Positions 45,315 through 54,310 of a stretch of DNA of 64,000 bases are shown piece after piece; within the stretch, counting starts at the first letter, position 1; every line of letters begins with the position of its first letter. The stretch covers positions 1 through 64,000 of the forward strand of contig CAIPUE010000018.1 of NCBI GenBank assembly GCA_903868125.1, given 5' to 3'. The notes under the pieces were generated by a model. It had not been told where the DNA came from. It did no database searches and was given only the letters and a program-made list of their open reading frames with translations. The DNA is from an uncultured bacterium. Its GTDB lineage: Bacteria > Cyanobacteriota > Vampirovibrionia > Gastranaerophilales > Gastranaerophilaceae. The position numbers and the translations under genes were made by a program.

Positions 45315-45551
45315 TTACGCTTCTACAAATAGCCTTTGCCCTACTATATTCGATTTTCCGTTGTAATACCCTGCAAAATACCCACCTTGAACCGGATTGT
45401 TTTTTGCATAGGAATAATTATTATTTCGATCGTTCGAAGTGACAAAAGGGTTCGCAAACGGATTATTTGACATGGGCTTAATTGCCGTACTTTTCTGCAC
45501 ATTATTCGGCATAAAAGCTTTTGATAATAAATTAACAATATTAATTGCCAT
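45315..45551 (-). CDS. Small Asn-rich hypothetical protein, 78 aa
   Basis: The product begins MAINIVNLLSKAFMPNNVQ and is rich in Asn, Ser, Tyr and Gly, with NPFANPFVTSNDRNNNYSYAK. AAAGGA stands 5 nt before ATG 45551; a longer frame to 45614 has no site. There is no signal or membrane segment. I recognise no family. It sits alone in front of the large TPR gene, 83 nt away, same strand. Confidence 0.6.
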   Translation of the reverse strand: MAINIVNLLSKAFMPNNVQKSTAIKPMSNNPFANPFVTSNDRNNNYSYAKNNPVQGGYFAGYYNGKSNIVGQRLFVEA

Positions 45552-45810
45552 AAAAATCCTTTCACCACACTTTTCTTCACATCTCTTTTTTAATAATTTT
45601 TTCGGATAAGTCAATTATATAATTAAACTCTAATAATGTTAATACTTTCAAATAAAAATCATCTTTTTTATGTAGAGCGGATAAAATGATGTTAATGCAC
45701 TTGCCCGCTTTTCTTTGAGCTTATCTTTACAATGAATTTTGTTTAAATTACAATTGTTTTGCGCAAAAAACAGGCAATAATTTAATAATTTCGTGTAAAG
45801 GTAGAACATA

Positions 45811-47832
45811 ATGAGCAAATATCTCTTAGAAATAGGAACGGAAGAACTTCCTTATAAATTTATCCCGCAAGCAATTGAGCAACTTAAAGCAGGGTTTGAA
45901 AACTTTTTTAAAAATAATAAAATAGGATTTAGTTCAATAGAAATTTTGGCAACACCTCGCAGGCTAGCACTTATAGTCGATGATTTAGCCGATAAACAAT
46001 CCGATGAGGAAAAAATTGTCAAAGGTCCGATAAAAAATGTTGCCTATGATGAAAATGGGAAATTGACTAAGGCAGGCTTGGGCTTTGGGAATAAATGCGG
46101 AGCGGATGAAAGCGGATTGTTTTTGAAAGATGATTACTTGCATGCAAGAATATTCTCCAAAGGCAAATTCACTGCTGAACTGATTCAGGAAAATGTTTCT
46201 CAAATCATTTTAAAGCTCCAAGGTCCCCACTTTATGCGTTGGGCTGGATTTGATGAGAAATTTTCACGCCCGATTCGTTGGATTGTTTCGATTTTGGATG
46301 ATAAAGAAATCCCCGTTCAAATTATTGATGTTAAATCCTCAAAATTCACCCGTGGGCACCGTTTTTCAGAACAAAATGTCGTTGAAATAAATAACGTTGA
46401 TGAATATGTTGAGAAATTAAGAAAGGCGTACGTCATCGTTAATCAGGACGAAAGAAAAGCTTTAATTGTAAAATCCGCCAAAAGCGAAGCAGATAAATTG
46501 GGTGCAAAAGCCCATTACAACGAAGATTTGTTGGATGAAGTTACCTATCTATGCGAATATCCTGTACCTGTCGTTTGCGATTTTGATAAAAGATATCTTG
46601 ATATTCCGCAAAAGGTTACAGTGACGGTTATGTCAAGTCATCAACGCTATTTTGCATTGTTTAAAGACGGAAAACTAATCAATAAATTTATTACTATAAC
46701 AAATTATCTTGGCAACGATTTTTCTAATATAAAGGCAGGAAACGAAAGAGTTATTGTTGCGAGATTAGATGATGCGATTTTCTTCTTTAAAGAAGACACC
46801 AAAAAACCTTTTGCAGAATATGTTGAAGATTTAAAAGGGGTTACTTTCCAAAAAGGTATGGGCACTATTTACGATAAAACTCAAAGAATTGTGGATTTGT
46901 CAGATTTTATAGCCACAAAACTCAATGCGCCACCGGAAACAATAAAGAGAGCGGCGCTTTTATGCAAAGCCGATTTAACAACAAGCTTGGTGTTTGAATT
47001 TACTGAACTTCAAGGATTTATCGGAGCTGATTACGCAAAATTATCGGGCGAGGATGCCAAAGTTGTGAAAGGAATTAATGAGCATTATTTCCCATTGAGT
47101 TCTGACAGTGAATTAGCAGAAGGCATTGAAGGTCAAGTTGTTGGCATTGCGGATAAGCTTGATACTATTTGTGCGGTTTTTGTTGACGGGAAAAAGCCGA
47201 CAGGCTCATCTGACCCTCTTGGCGTAAGGCGTGCTGCTTTAGGAATCATAAAAACGCTTATCGATAAAGGTTTAAAACTGGATTTAATCGAGTTGATTAA
47301 TTTAGTGGAATCTAAACTCCCAAAACGCTCTGAAAATAAAAAAGAATTTTTGGCTCAAATTGAAGATTTCTTCGTTCAAAGAACGATTATTTTCTTGGCA
47401 GATAGTTATAGAAAGGATATTCTTGAGGCATGCTCAAAAAATAAAAACCCGCTTGAAAATTTGTGCGATTTTGTTGAGAGAGTTAAACTTCTTTCAAATA
47501 TCATTGAAAGTCCTGATTTTACTTCTATGGTAGAAAGCGCAAACAGAGTTAGCAGAATATTGAAAGAAAATGTTGAAACTACTGTAAATCCAACCCTTTT
47601 CGTCATTGAAGAAGAAAAAAATCTCTTTGAAAAAATAAAAGAAATCGATGAAGAAAGTTACGAAAAATTGTTTGAGGGGTTAGAAAAAGCAAATCCTTCA
47701 ATCGAAAAATTCTTTGAAAAGGTTTTGGTCATGGATAAAAATGAGGATATTAAAGCCAATAGACTTGCCATGCTCGGCATGCTAAAGAGAAAATATGACT
47801 TAATTGCGAATTTCGGCGCTTTACAAATATAA
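45811..47832 (+). CDS. glyS: Glycyl-tRNA synthetase beta subunit
   Basis: GlyS is the tRNA-recognising chain of the alpha2-beta2 bacterial GlyRS. The 673-aa protein shows the beta-chain motifs: LLEIGTEELPYKFIPQA at the start, ATPRRLALIV, GPHFMRWAG...FSRPIRWIV, VMSSHQRYFAL, LDDAIFFFKEDT, and GSSDPLGVRRAALGI before the anticodon-binding helical end. The alpha chain glyQ is not in this window, so the subunits are unlinked. The tRNA-Gly at 34106 is its substrate. AAAGGTAG is a modest ribosome site. Confidence 0.96.
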   Translation: MSKYLLEIGTEELPYKFIPQAIEQLKAGFENFFKNNKIGFSSIEILATPRRLALIVDDLADKQSDEEKIVKGPIKNVAYDENGKLTKAGLGFGNKCGADESGLFLKDDYLHARIFSKGKFTAELIQENVSQIILKLQGPHFMRWAGFDEKFSRPIRWIVSILDDKEIPVQIIDVKSSKFTRGHRFSEQNVVEINNVDEYVEKLRKAYVIVNQDERKALIVKSAKSEADKLGAKAHYNEDLLDEVTYLCEYPVPVVCDFDKRYLDIPQKVTVTVMSSHQRYFALFKDGKLINKFITITNYLGNDFSNIKAGNERVIVARLDDAIFFFKEDTKKPFAEYVEDLKGVTFQKGMGTIYDKTQRIVDLSDFIATKLNAPPETIKRAALLCKADLTTSLVFEFTELQGFIGADYAKLSGEDAKVVKGINEHYFPLSSDSELAEGIEGQVVGIADKLDTICAVFVDGKKPTGSSDPLGVRRAALGIIKTLIDKGLKLDLIELINLVESKLPKRSENKKEFLAQIEDFFVQRTIIFLADSYRKDILEACSKNKNPLENLCDFVERVKLLSNIIESPDFTSMVESANRVSRILKENVETTVNPTLFVIEEEKNLFEKIKEIDEESYEKLFEGLEKANPSIEKFFEKVLVMDKNEDIKANRLAMLGMLKRKYDLIANFGALQI

Positions 47833-47989
47833 AAATACATGCTAAAATGCTTATAATTCAAGCTTTTTGGCTAAATTTAAGATTTGTAAACATTATGAGT
47901 AAATAAGGAATTTTTTTTTTTCAGAGGACTTTAAATTATTGAAACCATTTACACATCATCTTACTAACATTCACATAAGAGGTAATCCC

Positions 47990-48307
47990 ATGTTAAATCG
48001 ATTAAAAAACCTAAAAATTGTCAAAAAAATGAACAAAGTCAGCCCAAAATTAAAATTGCTGATGTTCAATCAAATGCAAGATTACAAAATTAACTCAGAA
48101 TATATCGATATGATATGTTCTGACATTACAAAAGAAATGAATTCTGACAACGATAGGCTTGAAGCAATGGTCAGAGAATCACTCGTAAAAGAGTTTTCGC
48201 CTAACATCGAAACTATGAAATCTTACGAGTTCTTAGTTGATGCAGTAGTGCACAATTTAAAGAAAAAACAGCTTCAGGCTACTAATAGTCAAAGCGAAAT
48301 CGAGTAA
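47990..48307 (+). CDS. Small helical hypothetical protein, 105 aa
   Basis: The product is Lys/Met-rich and helical, from MLNRLKNLKIVKKMNKVS to KKKQLQATNSQSEIE. No signal peptide, membrane segment or known domain is visible. AAGAGGT precedes ATG 47990; the longer frame to 47939 uses TTG without a site. A clear terminator follows at 48367-48408, so this is a single-gene unit downstream of glyS. Confidence 0.7.
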   Translation: MLNRLKNLKIVKKMNKVSPKLKLLMFNQMQDYKINSEYIDMICSDITKEMNSDNDRLEAMVRESLVKEFSPNIETMKSYEFLVDAVVHNLKKKQLQATNSQSEIE

Positions 48308-48366
48308 TAAGGTTTCGGACTATTTCGTTTTAAGCGTGCTATGGTGCGTTTAAAACAAGATTTGAA

Positions 48367-48408
48367 AAAAGAGGTATCCAAAAGATTAATGGACACCTCT
48401 TTTTTTTA
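48367..48408 (+). terminator. Intrinsic terminator after the 105-aa gene
   Basis: AAAAGAGGTATCC (48367-48379) pairs with GGACACCTCTTTT (48391-48403), one mismatch, 11-nt loop, then a T-run. It ends the plus-strand transcript. Confidence 0.85.
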
Positions 48409-48448
48409 TGTTAAATTAGTATAATTGATACAGAGTGGAGGATTGGAC

Positions 48449-48694
48449 ATGACAATAATTATGGGAATAAGGCTTGGTAACAGAGTTAACACTGCTATGG
48501 AATTTCAGAAAACTTTAACTGATTTTGGTTGCATAATCAAAACACGTCTTGGGTTGCACGATGTATCGGAAAATAAATGTGCTCCAAACGGAATAATTTT
48601 ACTTGAAGTCATTGATAATGAAGAAGCTATAAAATTTGAGAAAGAGTTATGCAAAATTGAAGGAATTGAAATTCAATTAATGAAATTTAATTAA
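48449..48694 (+). CDS. Small ferredoxin-fold ACT/TM1266-like protein, 81 aa
   Basis: The sequence from IMGIRLGNRVNTAMEFQKTL through FGCIIKTRLGLHD to IQLMKF has the strand-helix-strand order of the ACT-like family used by TM1266, the regulator of iron-only hydrogenase systems. The GLHD/GI motif after the first half fits that family. TGGAGG lies before ATG 48449 and TATAAT at 48420-48425; a longer frame from 48425 overlaps the -10 box. No hydrogenase gene is nearby, so the role is open. Confidence 0.6.
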   Translation: MTIIMGIRLGNRVNTAMEFQKTLTDFGCIIKTRLGLHDVSENKCAPNGIILLEVIDNEEAIKFEKELCKIEGIEIQLMKFN

Positions 48695-48712
48695 ATCTAA
48701 TTATACTAAGTC

Positions 48713-48792
48713 GCATTCAAAGCATAACCGATTTCTGTTGTTGGGTTGGGAAACCCAACCTACTGCCCAAATTTAAGTCAGACTTTGAATGC
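48713..48792. repeat. Dispersed intergenic repeat, family A copy, palindromic
   Basis: The ends GCATTCAAAG (48713-48722) and CTTTGAATGC (48783-48792) are a perfect 10-bp inverted repeat. The centre holds a hairpin TTGGGTT/AACCCAA (48741-48758). The middle matches 12251-12315 over about 55 nt. It is between convergent genes and could act as a two-way terminator. Confidence 0.65.
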
Positions 48793-48802
48793 AACTCAAT
48801 TA

Positions 48803-49582
48803 TTAATAAAGCAAATCTTTATTTTTTGCTTTAAATTCCTTTTCATAAAGTTTTGCCCATTGGATAAATTTATAATATCCTTGCATTTTTGCAAAAATAT
48901 AGCCATGGACTCCATCAAAAATTCCACCTTTTAAGATGTAAAATTTAAAAAATTCAAAACAGGGTCTTGTGAAAAGTTTGAAAAGCGAAAACTTTTTGCC
49001 TTTGTCTACAAATCTTTTTAACTCAAAATCTGTGTATCTGTCTATTTTTTCGTTGAAACAGCTGATAGAGGGCATATGGTAGTGAATTATATGTAAATTT
49101 TTGCCCTTAATCCACAAATCTTCACCTTCATGCGTAATAGGCATTTGGTGAATCGCGTCAGTGTAAGTACAAACCCCTTTTTTCCAAAAACGTTTACAAC
49201 CTGATTGATACCATGAGCGAAGGATTTTCCCGTCCATAGCTGTCTCTCTCGCCAGATTACACGCAAAATAATTTGGTTTTGGGTTATTTGCATAATTCTT
49301 CAAATATTGCCAAAGCTCAGGGGTGACAATTTCATCTGCATCCAAGACTAAAATCCAATCTCCGCAAGCTTGTTCCATCGCCCAGTTTCTTGCAGGTTCA
49401 ACAATTCCTGTTCGTTCATGATAAACAATTTTACAACCAAATTTTTGGGCTATTTCAATTGTTTTATCTTCCGAATACATATCACAAATCAAAATTTCAT
49501 CTGCTTGCGCAACGCTTTCAAGACATTCTTTAAGAAGTCTTTCTGCGTTTAAAGTGTTTATTACTACCGAAATCGTTGACAT
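48803..49582 (-). CDS. Family 2 glycosyltransferase (LPS-core type)
   Basis: The 259-aa GT-A protein begins ISVVINTLNAERLLKECLESVAQADEILICDMYSEDKTIEIA and carries the metal-binding LVLDADEIVTPELW. It resembles the WaaE/KdtX group of LPS-core glucosyltransferases (APARNWAMEQACGDW-like EPARNWAMEQACGDWI). It is probably cytoplasmic at the membrane. AGGAGG precedes the ATG. The next gene upstream on the same strand is the fucosyltransferase-like gene, 36 nt away, so both may decorate a surface glycan. Confidence 0.9.
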   Translation of the reverse strand: MSTISVVINTLNAERLLKECLESVAQADEILICDMYSEDKTIEIAQKFGCKIVYHERTGIVEPARNWAMEQACGDWILVLDADEIVTPELWQYLKNYANNPKPNYFACNLARETAMDGKILRSWYQSGCKRFWKKGVCTYTDAIHQMPITHEGEDLWIKGKNLHIIHYHMPSISCFNEKIDRYTDFELKRFVDKGKKFSLFKLFTRPCFEFFKFYILKGGIFDGVHGYIFAKMQGYYKFIQWAKLYEKEFKAKNKDLLY

Positions 49583-49618
49583 GATTGCCTCCTATTTGAA
49601 ATATAGTGTAACATTTTT

Positions 49619-50497
49619 TTAATTTTCCAGTTGAATCCAAGTTTTTGGGATTACATCCGTTTGTATAATTTCATCGTCATTGAACCATTTTTTAGGCGCA
49701 ACAACAATCTTGTTGGGGTTCTGATTAAGCCAAGCTCCCCACCATGAAAAAGAACTGTTTGCGATAATATTATGAGTACACAAACTCATTAAACGCATAT
49801 CTTCATAACTTTTTGTTCCTGTATTATGAGAAACAAAAACGCATGGATGGTTCAATTTTAGATTTTTTTTAACCCATTCAATATCATCGGAAAAAACAAG
49901 CAAAATAGGTTCAGAGCAGTGCTTGGTAATATAATCAACGGCCCTTTTGTAATAATCTAAACTGCAATTTGCATAAACATTTTTGTAACGTTCTTTTTGA
50001 ATATAATCGCCCCTTCTTATATGTAAGGCAATGGATTCTGTTGAATAAAGTTTATTAATAATTTTTTGGTTTTCTTCATCAGGAGGTGCTTCAAATCTAA
50101 AATCTTCTCTTAATTTTTGTTCAATGCATTTAAAATATAATTCACTTTGGAAAAACCCCTCAATATAGGTATTTGCTTTTATTTTCCTTATGCGTGGCTC
50201 AAAATTAAATTGTTTTTCCGAATACAAAGTGTATCCCAAAAGTTTTTGCTCATTTAACATTTTTCTTAAATTCCAAATTACATTCAGTTTAAATTTAGTA
50301 ATCGAGTTTTTAACAAATTCAGGTTTTATTTGGAAAACATTAAGTTGGTAATCCCTTGCATAATGCTTGCTAAAATATGACATGTCCAAACTAACATCCA
50401 TATCAGTTGTTTCTTGTATCATTTTTGCGAGAGCCCATTGGAACATTTGGTTGCCAAGTCCACCATTAAACTTCATAATAACACTGTTTCTTGCCAC
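49619..50497 (-). CDS. Family 11 glycosyltransferase (alpha-1,2-fucosyltransferase-like)
   Basis: GT11 enzymes add fucose or galactose-like sugars to glycans. The protein (292 aa from GTG 50497) has the N-terminal GGLGNQMFQWALA and the signature HIRRGDYIQKE, then SSFSWWGAWLNQNP near the end. I rejected an ATG at 50572 because it would overlap rsfS by 65 nt; AAGGAT lies 6 nt before the GTG, which comes 10 nt after the rsfS stop. GDP-sugar use is inferred from the family. Confidence 0.88.
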   Translation of the reverse strand: MARNSVIMKFNGGLGNQMFQWALAKMIQETTDMDVSLDMSYFSKHYARDYQLNVFQIKPEFVKNSITKFKLNVIWNLRKMLNEQKLLGYTLYSEKQFNFEPRIRKIKANTYIEGFFQSELYFKCIEQKLREDFRFEAPPDEENQKIINKLYSTESIALHIRRGDYIQKERYKNVYANCSLDYYKRAVDYITKHCSEPILLVFSDDIEWVKKNLKLNHPCVFVSHNTGTKSYEDMRLMSLCTHNIIANSSFSWWGAWLNQNPNKIVVAPKKWFNDDEIIQTDVIPKTWIQLEN

Positions 50498-50507
50498 TAT
50501 CTTATCC

Positions 50508-50900
50508 TTAACTGTAATCTGAATATTCTTGTGAGTCTTTTTTCCATTTTTCTTCTGAAACTTTAAATGCATGGTTCCAGAATTTTTCTATCGCATAGGT
50601 TTCGCGCTCTTCTTTGTGCAAAATATGAACAACAACATCACCATAATCCAACAAATTCCAGCGATTTTTTAAATCATGTTCCTGACCGTTTGGCAATTTT
50701 TCAAACAGTTTTTTTACGTTTTCTTTTACATAAGATGTCAACGCTCTTACTTGAGTTGACGTATCAGCAGAGCAGATTACAAAATAATCAGCGAGAACAG
50801 AAACATTGCTGATATTTAAAATGGTAATATCCTTTCCCAGCTTATCATCCAGTATTCGAGCCGCTACGCTTGCCAGTTTATCCGAAGTTATATCTTTCAT
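50508..50900 (-). CDS. rsfS: Ribosomal silencing factor RsfS
   Basis: RsfS binds ribosomal protein uL14 and blocks subunit joining during starvation. The 130-aa protein matches the family: ITILNISNVSVLADYFVICSADTSTQVRALTSYV, then RWNLLDYGDVVVHILHKEERETYAIEKFW. The tail is a little longer than in most members. It is likely co-transcribed with rpiB upstream, 23 nt away, and the GT11 gene downstream. Confidence 0.95.
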   Translation of the reverse strand: MKDITSDKLASVAARILDDKLGKDITILNISNVSVLADYFVICSADTSTQVRALTSYVKENVKKLFEKLPNGQEHDLKNRWNLLDYGDVVVHILHKEERETYAIEKFWNHAFKVSEEKWKKDSQEYSDYS

Positions 50901-50923
50901 TTAACCCTTTCTTAGGAGTGCTT

Positions 50924-51361
50924 TCAGCACTCAATCATGTCCACCCTTGTTTTATGTCTTCCGCTTTCAAAGCTTGAGTTGAGCCAAATATCAAGTATTT
51001 CAAGCGCCAAACCCTCGCCCGTAACTCTTTGCCCGAGGCAAAGAATATTTGCATTGTTATGTGCCCGAGACGCCTTTGCGGAGAATGTATCAGCGCATAA
51101 AGCGGCTCTAATTCCTTTGGTTTTATTGGCTACAATAGACATCCCGATGCCGGTTCCGCAGATTAAAATTCCTTTGTTAAAGTTGCCTGTTGCAACTTCC
51201 AGCGAAACCTTTTTTGCTATATCGGGATAGTTGCAGGATTCTTCATCAAAAGTCCCAAAATCTTTAAATTCAACATTTTTTTCTCTCAAATATTCAATTA
51301 TTTTCTTTTTCAGTCTAAACCCGCCGTGGTCTGCCCCGATTGCAATTTTTAAAGTATCCAT
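50924..51361 (-). CDS. rpiB: Ribose-5-phosphate isomerase B
   Basis: RpiB interconverts ribulose-5-phosphate and ribose-5-phosphate; the product feeds prs. The 145-aa protein has IGADHGGFRLKKKIIEYL, the active-site Cys in LICGTGIGMSIVANK, and AHNNANILCLGQRVTG. The length matches the family. Downstream genes are rsfS and the GT11 gene. Its start lies about 145 nt from a terminator-like hairpin. Confidence 0.96.
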   Translation of the reverse strand: MDTLKIAIGADHGGFRLKKKIIEYLREKNVEFKDFGTFDEESCNYPDIAKKVSLEVATGNFNKGILICGTGIGMSIVANKTKGIRAALCADTFSAKASRAHNNANILCLGQRVTGEGLALEILDIWLNSSFESGRHKTRVDMIEC

Positions 51362-51481
51362 TTAAACCTTTCATTAAAAATCCGATTAACTCTATTATAC
51401 GATTTACAGCACAATAATGCACGTAATTGAATATTTTGTTACAAAAAAGTTAAGGGTGAAGGGGGGCAATCAACAATCCGG

Positions 51482-51505
51482 TAGGTCGGACATACTCACC
51501 CGACA
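51482..51505. repeat. Hairpin repeat, family B copy
   Basis: TAGGTCGGACATACTCACCC and following bases match the 23576-23600 element in arms but are more diverged in the loop. Confidence 0.5.
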
Positions 51506-51546
51506 ACAAAACAAAGGTACAATTAAAATTGCACCTTTGTTTTGTT
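51505..51546 (-). terminator. Terminator of the 250-aa gene
   Basis: Positions 51505-51520 and 51531-51546 pair with one mismatch (A51519/C51532) around a short loop; the core is CAAAACAAAGGT. It lies after the minus-strand gene at 51561-52313. Confidence 0.8.
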
Positions 51547-51560
51547 ATGATATTTAATTT

Positions 51561-52313
51561 TTAATATTTAAAGCGGGATTGATGAGCTGTGTTTATAAGC
51601 TTGCCGAGTTCTTGCCAAGTATATTGTTCTCTATTTTCTTCAGGTATTTCCAGAATATCCAATAATCTACTCCGTGTTTCTTCATAGGCTGCTTTTAACT
51701 TTGGAGCTAAAATTTTTCCTCTAACATCCCTTTTCGCTGCATAATACTGTTTTATTGTCTCTGGGTTTTCTAATTGTTCAACCTGAGCATTTGTCAAAAT
51801 ACTTAACTTTTTCTTTTTTAAATTAGGATTAGCATCTATTCTGGATTGCAAAATTTTGTTTTCTGCCTGCTTTAGGCTTAATTTATTGGCGTCAGAGCCT
51901 GCTACTAATACAAAATACTTATCGCTGACCTTTTCATACATCGCGTCTAATATAGCAACATAGCTATTTCTGGTATTAGGCGGAACGCTCAATCCCAAGT
52001 AATGCAAAGCATCATCACATTGTTCTGATGTAGGTCTTTTAAATTGACTGATTTCTGATTCAGATGGGCGTGTTGCAATTGAATTATAGAAAAATTTAGG
52101 CTTATCACGAAATTCTGTCCATTTTAACTCTTTAGACAAGTATGTTATTGCTTCTTTTAATTCAGATTCGAAAACCAATGGATGATAGCTGGTGAAAGCT
52201 AATTGTGTAATTTGTTTTTGAGGTGGTGTGGTGTTGATATTTGTATTTACCGAAGTCTGATTTGAAACCCTTTTATAAGGAACTTGTGAAACAAAAATTT
52301 TTGAAACTTGCAT
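51561..52313 (-). CDS. Hypothetical protein, 250 aa
   Basis: I recognise no family. The first 40 residues are polar, with Asn/Thr/Gln and QLAFTSYH, a pattern seen at the start of many proteins of this group. Residues 45-250 are charged and helical (ELKEAITYLSKELKWTEF, LKAAYEETRSRLLDILEIPEENREQYTWQELGKLI). There is no signal peptide. It is a single-gene unit with its own terminator. Confidence 0.7.
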   Translation of the reverse strand: MQVSKIFVSQVPYKRVSNQTSVNTNINTTPPQKQITQLAFTSYHPLVFESELKEAITYLSKELKWTEFRDKPKFFYNSIATRPSESEISQFKRPTSEQCDDALHYLGLSVPPNTRNSYVAILDAMYEKVSDKYFVLVAGSDANKLSLKQAENKILQSRIDANPNLKKKKLSILTNAQVEQLENPETIKQYYAAKRDVRGKILAPKLKAAYEETRSRLLDILEIPEENREQYTWQELGKLINTAHQSRFKY

Positions 52314-52347
52314 GATTTAATTCCTTTCATTATATGACACATGTTTT

Positions 52348-52377
52348 AAAACCCGTAATTTTTTTTTTGCGGGTTTT
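52348..52377. terminator. Hairpin with a T-rich loop
   Basis: AAAACCCG (52348-52355) pairs with CGGGTTTT (52370-52377) around a 14-nt loop containing a run of ten T. It lies between divergent genes, so it ends neither; its role is unclear. Confidence 0.4.
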
Positions 52378-52480
52378 CATTCAAATCTTTACATTTATTA
52401 ATAAAAAATATTAAAATTACAAAGTTTTTTCCCTTAATGTTATTTGGCAGTTATGTCCGTCTACTTTTCACTTTTTATGC

Positions 52481-52486
52481 TATAAT
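52481..52486 (+). promoter_or_regulatory. Extended -10 box, 6 nt before lepA
   Basis: TGC-TATAAT ends 6 nt before the ATG at 52493, and no Shine-Dalgarno fits in between; a leaderless mRNA is implied. Confidence 0.65.
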
Positions 52487-52492
52487 GGCTTT

Positions 52493-54295
52493 ATGAAATA
52501 TAGAGAAAATGTACGGAACTTTTGTATAATAGCACATATCGACCACGGGAAATCAACACTGGCAGACCGATTATTGGAATTTACAGGCACAATCGCCAAG
52601 CGTGATATGCAAAATCAATTGCTTGACACCATGGATATCGAGCGTGAGCGCGGAATTACAATCAAGCTGAACGCGGCGAGAATGAATTACAAAGCCAAAA
52701 ACGGGAAAGAATTTGTACTTAACCTTATTGACACTCCGGGGCATGTGGATTTTTCTTACGAGGTTTCACGTTCACTTGCAGCGTGTGAGGGTGCTTTGCT
52801 TATTGTTGACGCTACTCAAGGAGTTGAAGCGCAGACCCTAGCCAATGTTTACTTGGCTATTGAACAAAATTTGGAAATAATTCCGATAATTAATAAAATC
52901 GACCTACCGTCAGCTGATGTTGAGCGCGTACGAAAAGAAATCGAAGAAGTTCTCGGCATAGATGCAAGCTTGGCAATTCCTGTAAGTGCGAAAGCGGGAA
53001 TCGGAATTGAAGAAGTTCTTGAAGCCGTTGTGGAATTTGTTCCCCCACCTGTTGATACTACGGATAAACCCTTAAGGGCTTTGGTTTTTGATAGTGCTTA
53101 CGACCAATACTTAGGAACTTTATGCTTTTTTAAGATTATCGACGGAAAAATTAAAATGGGTGATAATATCAAATTTATGGCATCAGGAAAAAGTTATGAA
53201 GTAGTAGAATTGGGCTATTCAACCCCGACAAGAGTTCAGGTTGAAGAACTTGTTTGTGGAGATGTCGGATATTTCGCCGGCTCTATAAAGGAATTGACAA
53301 GATTTGTCGGTGATACTATTACCCATGTTGATAGACCTGCAAAAGAAGCTTTAGAAGGCTACAAAGAGGCTTTGCCAATGGTTTTTTCAGGGCTTTATCC
53401 CGTTGATAACGAAGATTATCAGGATTTAAAAGAGGCGTTAGAAAAGCTTAAACTTAATGACAGCAGTATTACCTTTGAACCTGAAACGTCAAGCGCACTC
53501 GGCTTCGGCTTTAGATGCGGTTTTTTGGGCATGTTGCACATGGAAATAGCTCAGGAAAGGCTTGAAAGGGAATATAATCTTTCGCTTGTTATGACAGCAC
53601 CGTCGGTTGTTTATCGCGTCCATAAAACGAATGGCGAAATGATTGAAATTGATAATCCCGCAAATCTTCCCGAGCCTCAATATCTGGATTACATCGAAGA
53701 ACCTTATGTAAAGGTACAAATTATTACTCCGAATGAGTATGTCGGGACTTTAATGGATTTATCACAATCGAAACGCGGAATTTTTATTAATATGACTTAT
53801 TTAGATAAAATTCGTGCCGATTTAGAATATCATATTCCGTTAAGTGAAGTTATCACCGATTTTTACGACCAGTTGAAATCGCGGACAAAAGGCTATGCGA
53901 GCATGGATTATGAGCTTAAAGATTACAAGCGCTCGGATTTGGTTAAATTAGACGTTTTGCTTGCAAACGAGATAGTGGATGCGCTTTCGGTAATTTGTCA
54001 TAAGGATAACTCTTTTTATATCGGACAAAAATTAACCACAAGATTGAAAGATATTATCCCCAGACAAATGTTTGAGGTACCGATTCAGGCGGCAGTTGGC
54101 GGAAGAATTCTTGCCAGAACAAATATTAAAGCAATGCGCAAAAATGTTTTGGATAAATGCTACGGTGGTGATATTTCAAGAAAAAGAAAATTGCTTGAAA
54201 AACAGAAAAAAGGGAAAAAACGTATGAAGTCAATTGGGCGTGTTGAAGTCCCTCAAGAGGCATTCATGGCAGTTTTGAGCCTCGAAGATGAATAA
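52493..54295 (+). CDS. lepA: Elongation factor 4 (LepA)
   Basis: LepA/EF4 is a ribosome-binding GTPase with a proposed role in translation fidelity and biogenesis. The 600-aa protein has the full domain order: G domain with [30 protein letters not shown] and [14 protein letters not shown] and NKIDLP, then domain II, domain III ([23 protein letters not shown]), domain V and the LepA C-terminal domain ([26 protein letters not shown]...[10 protein letters not shown]). It has no ribosome site; the -10 box is 6 nt before the ATG. Confidence 0.97.
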   Translation: MKYRENVRNFCIIAHIDHGKSTLADRLLEFTGTIAKRDMQNQLLDTMDIERERGITIKLNAARMNYKAKNGKEFVLNLIDTPGHVDFSYEVSRSLAACEGALLIVDATQGVEAQTLANVYLAIEQNLEIIPIINKIDLPSADVERVRKEIEEVLGIDASLAIPVSAKAGIGIEEVLEAVVEFVPPPVDTTDKPLRALVFDSAYDQYLGTLCFFKIIDGKIKMGDNIKFMASGKSYEVVELGYSTPTRVQVEELVCGDVGYFAGSIKELTRFVGDTITHVDRPAKEALEGYKEALPMVFSGLYPVDNEDYQDLKEALEKLKLNDSSITFEPETSSALGFGFRCGFLGMLHMEIAQERLEREYNLSLVMTAPSVVYRVHKTNGEMIEIDNPANLPEPQYLDYIEEPYVKVQIITPNEYVGTLMDLSQSKRGIFINMTYLDKIRADLEYHIPLSEVITDFYDQLKSRTKGYASMDYELKDYKRSDLVKLDVLLANEIVDALSVICHKDNSFYIGQKLTTRLKDIIPRQMFEVPIQAAVGGRILARTNIKAMRKNVLDKCYGGDISRKRKLLEKQKKGKKRMKSIGRVEVPQEAFMAVLSLEDE

Positions 54296-54310
54296 AGATT
54301 GCACATCGGC

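Noticed and set aside
50498-50572. Longer GT11 start at ATG 50572
   Set aside because: It would overlap rsfS by 65 nt; the GTG at 50497 has a ribosome site and matches the domain start.
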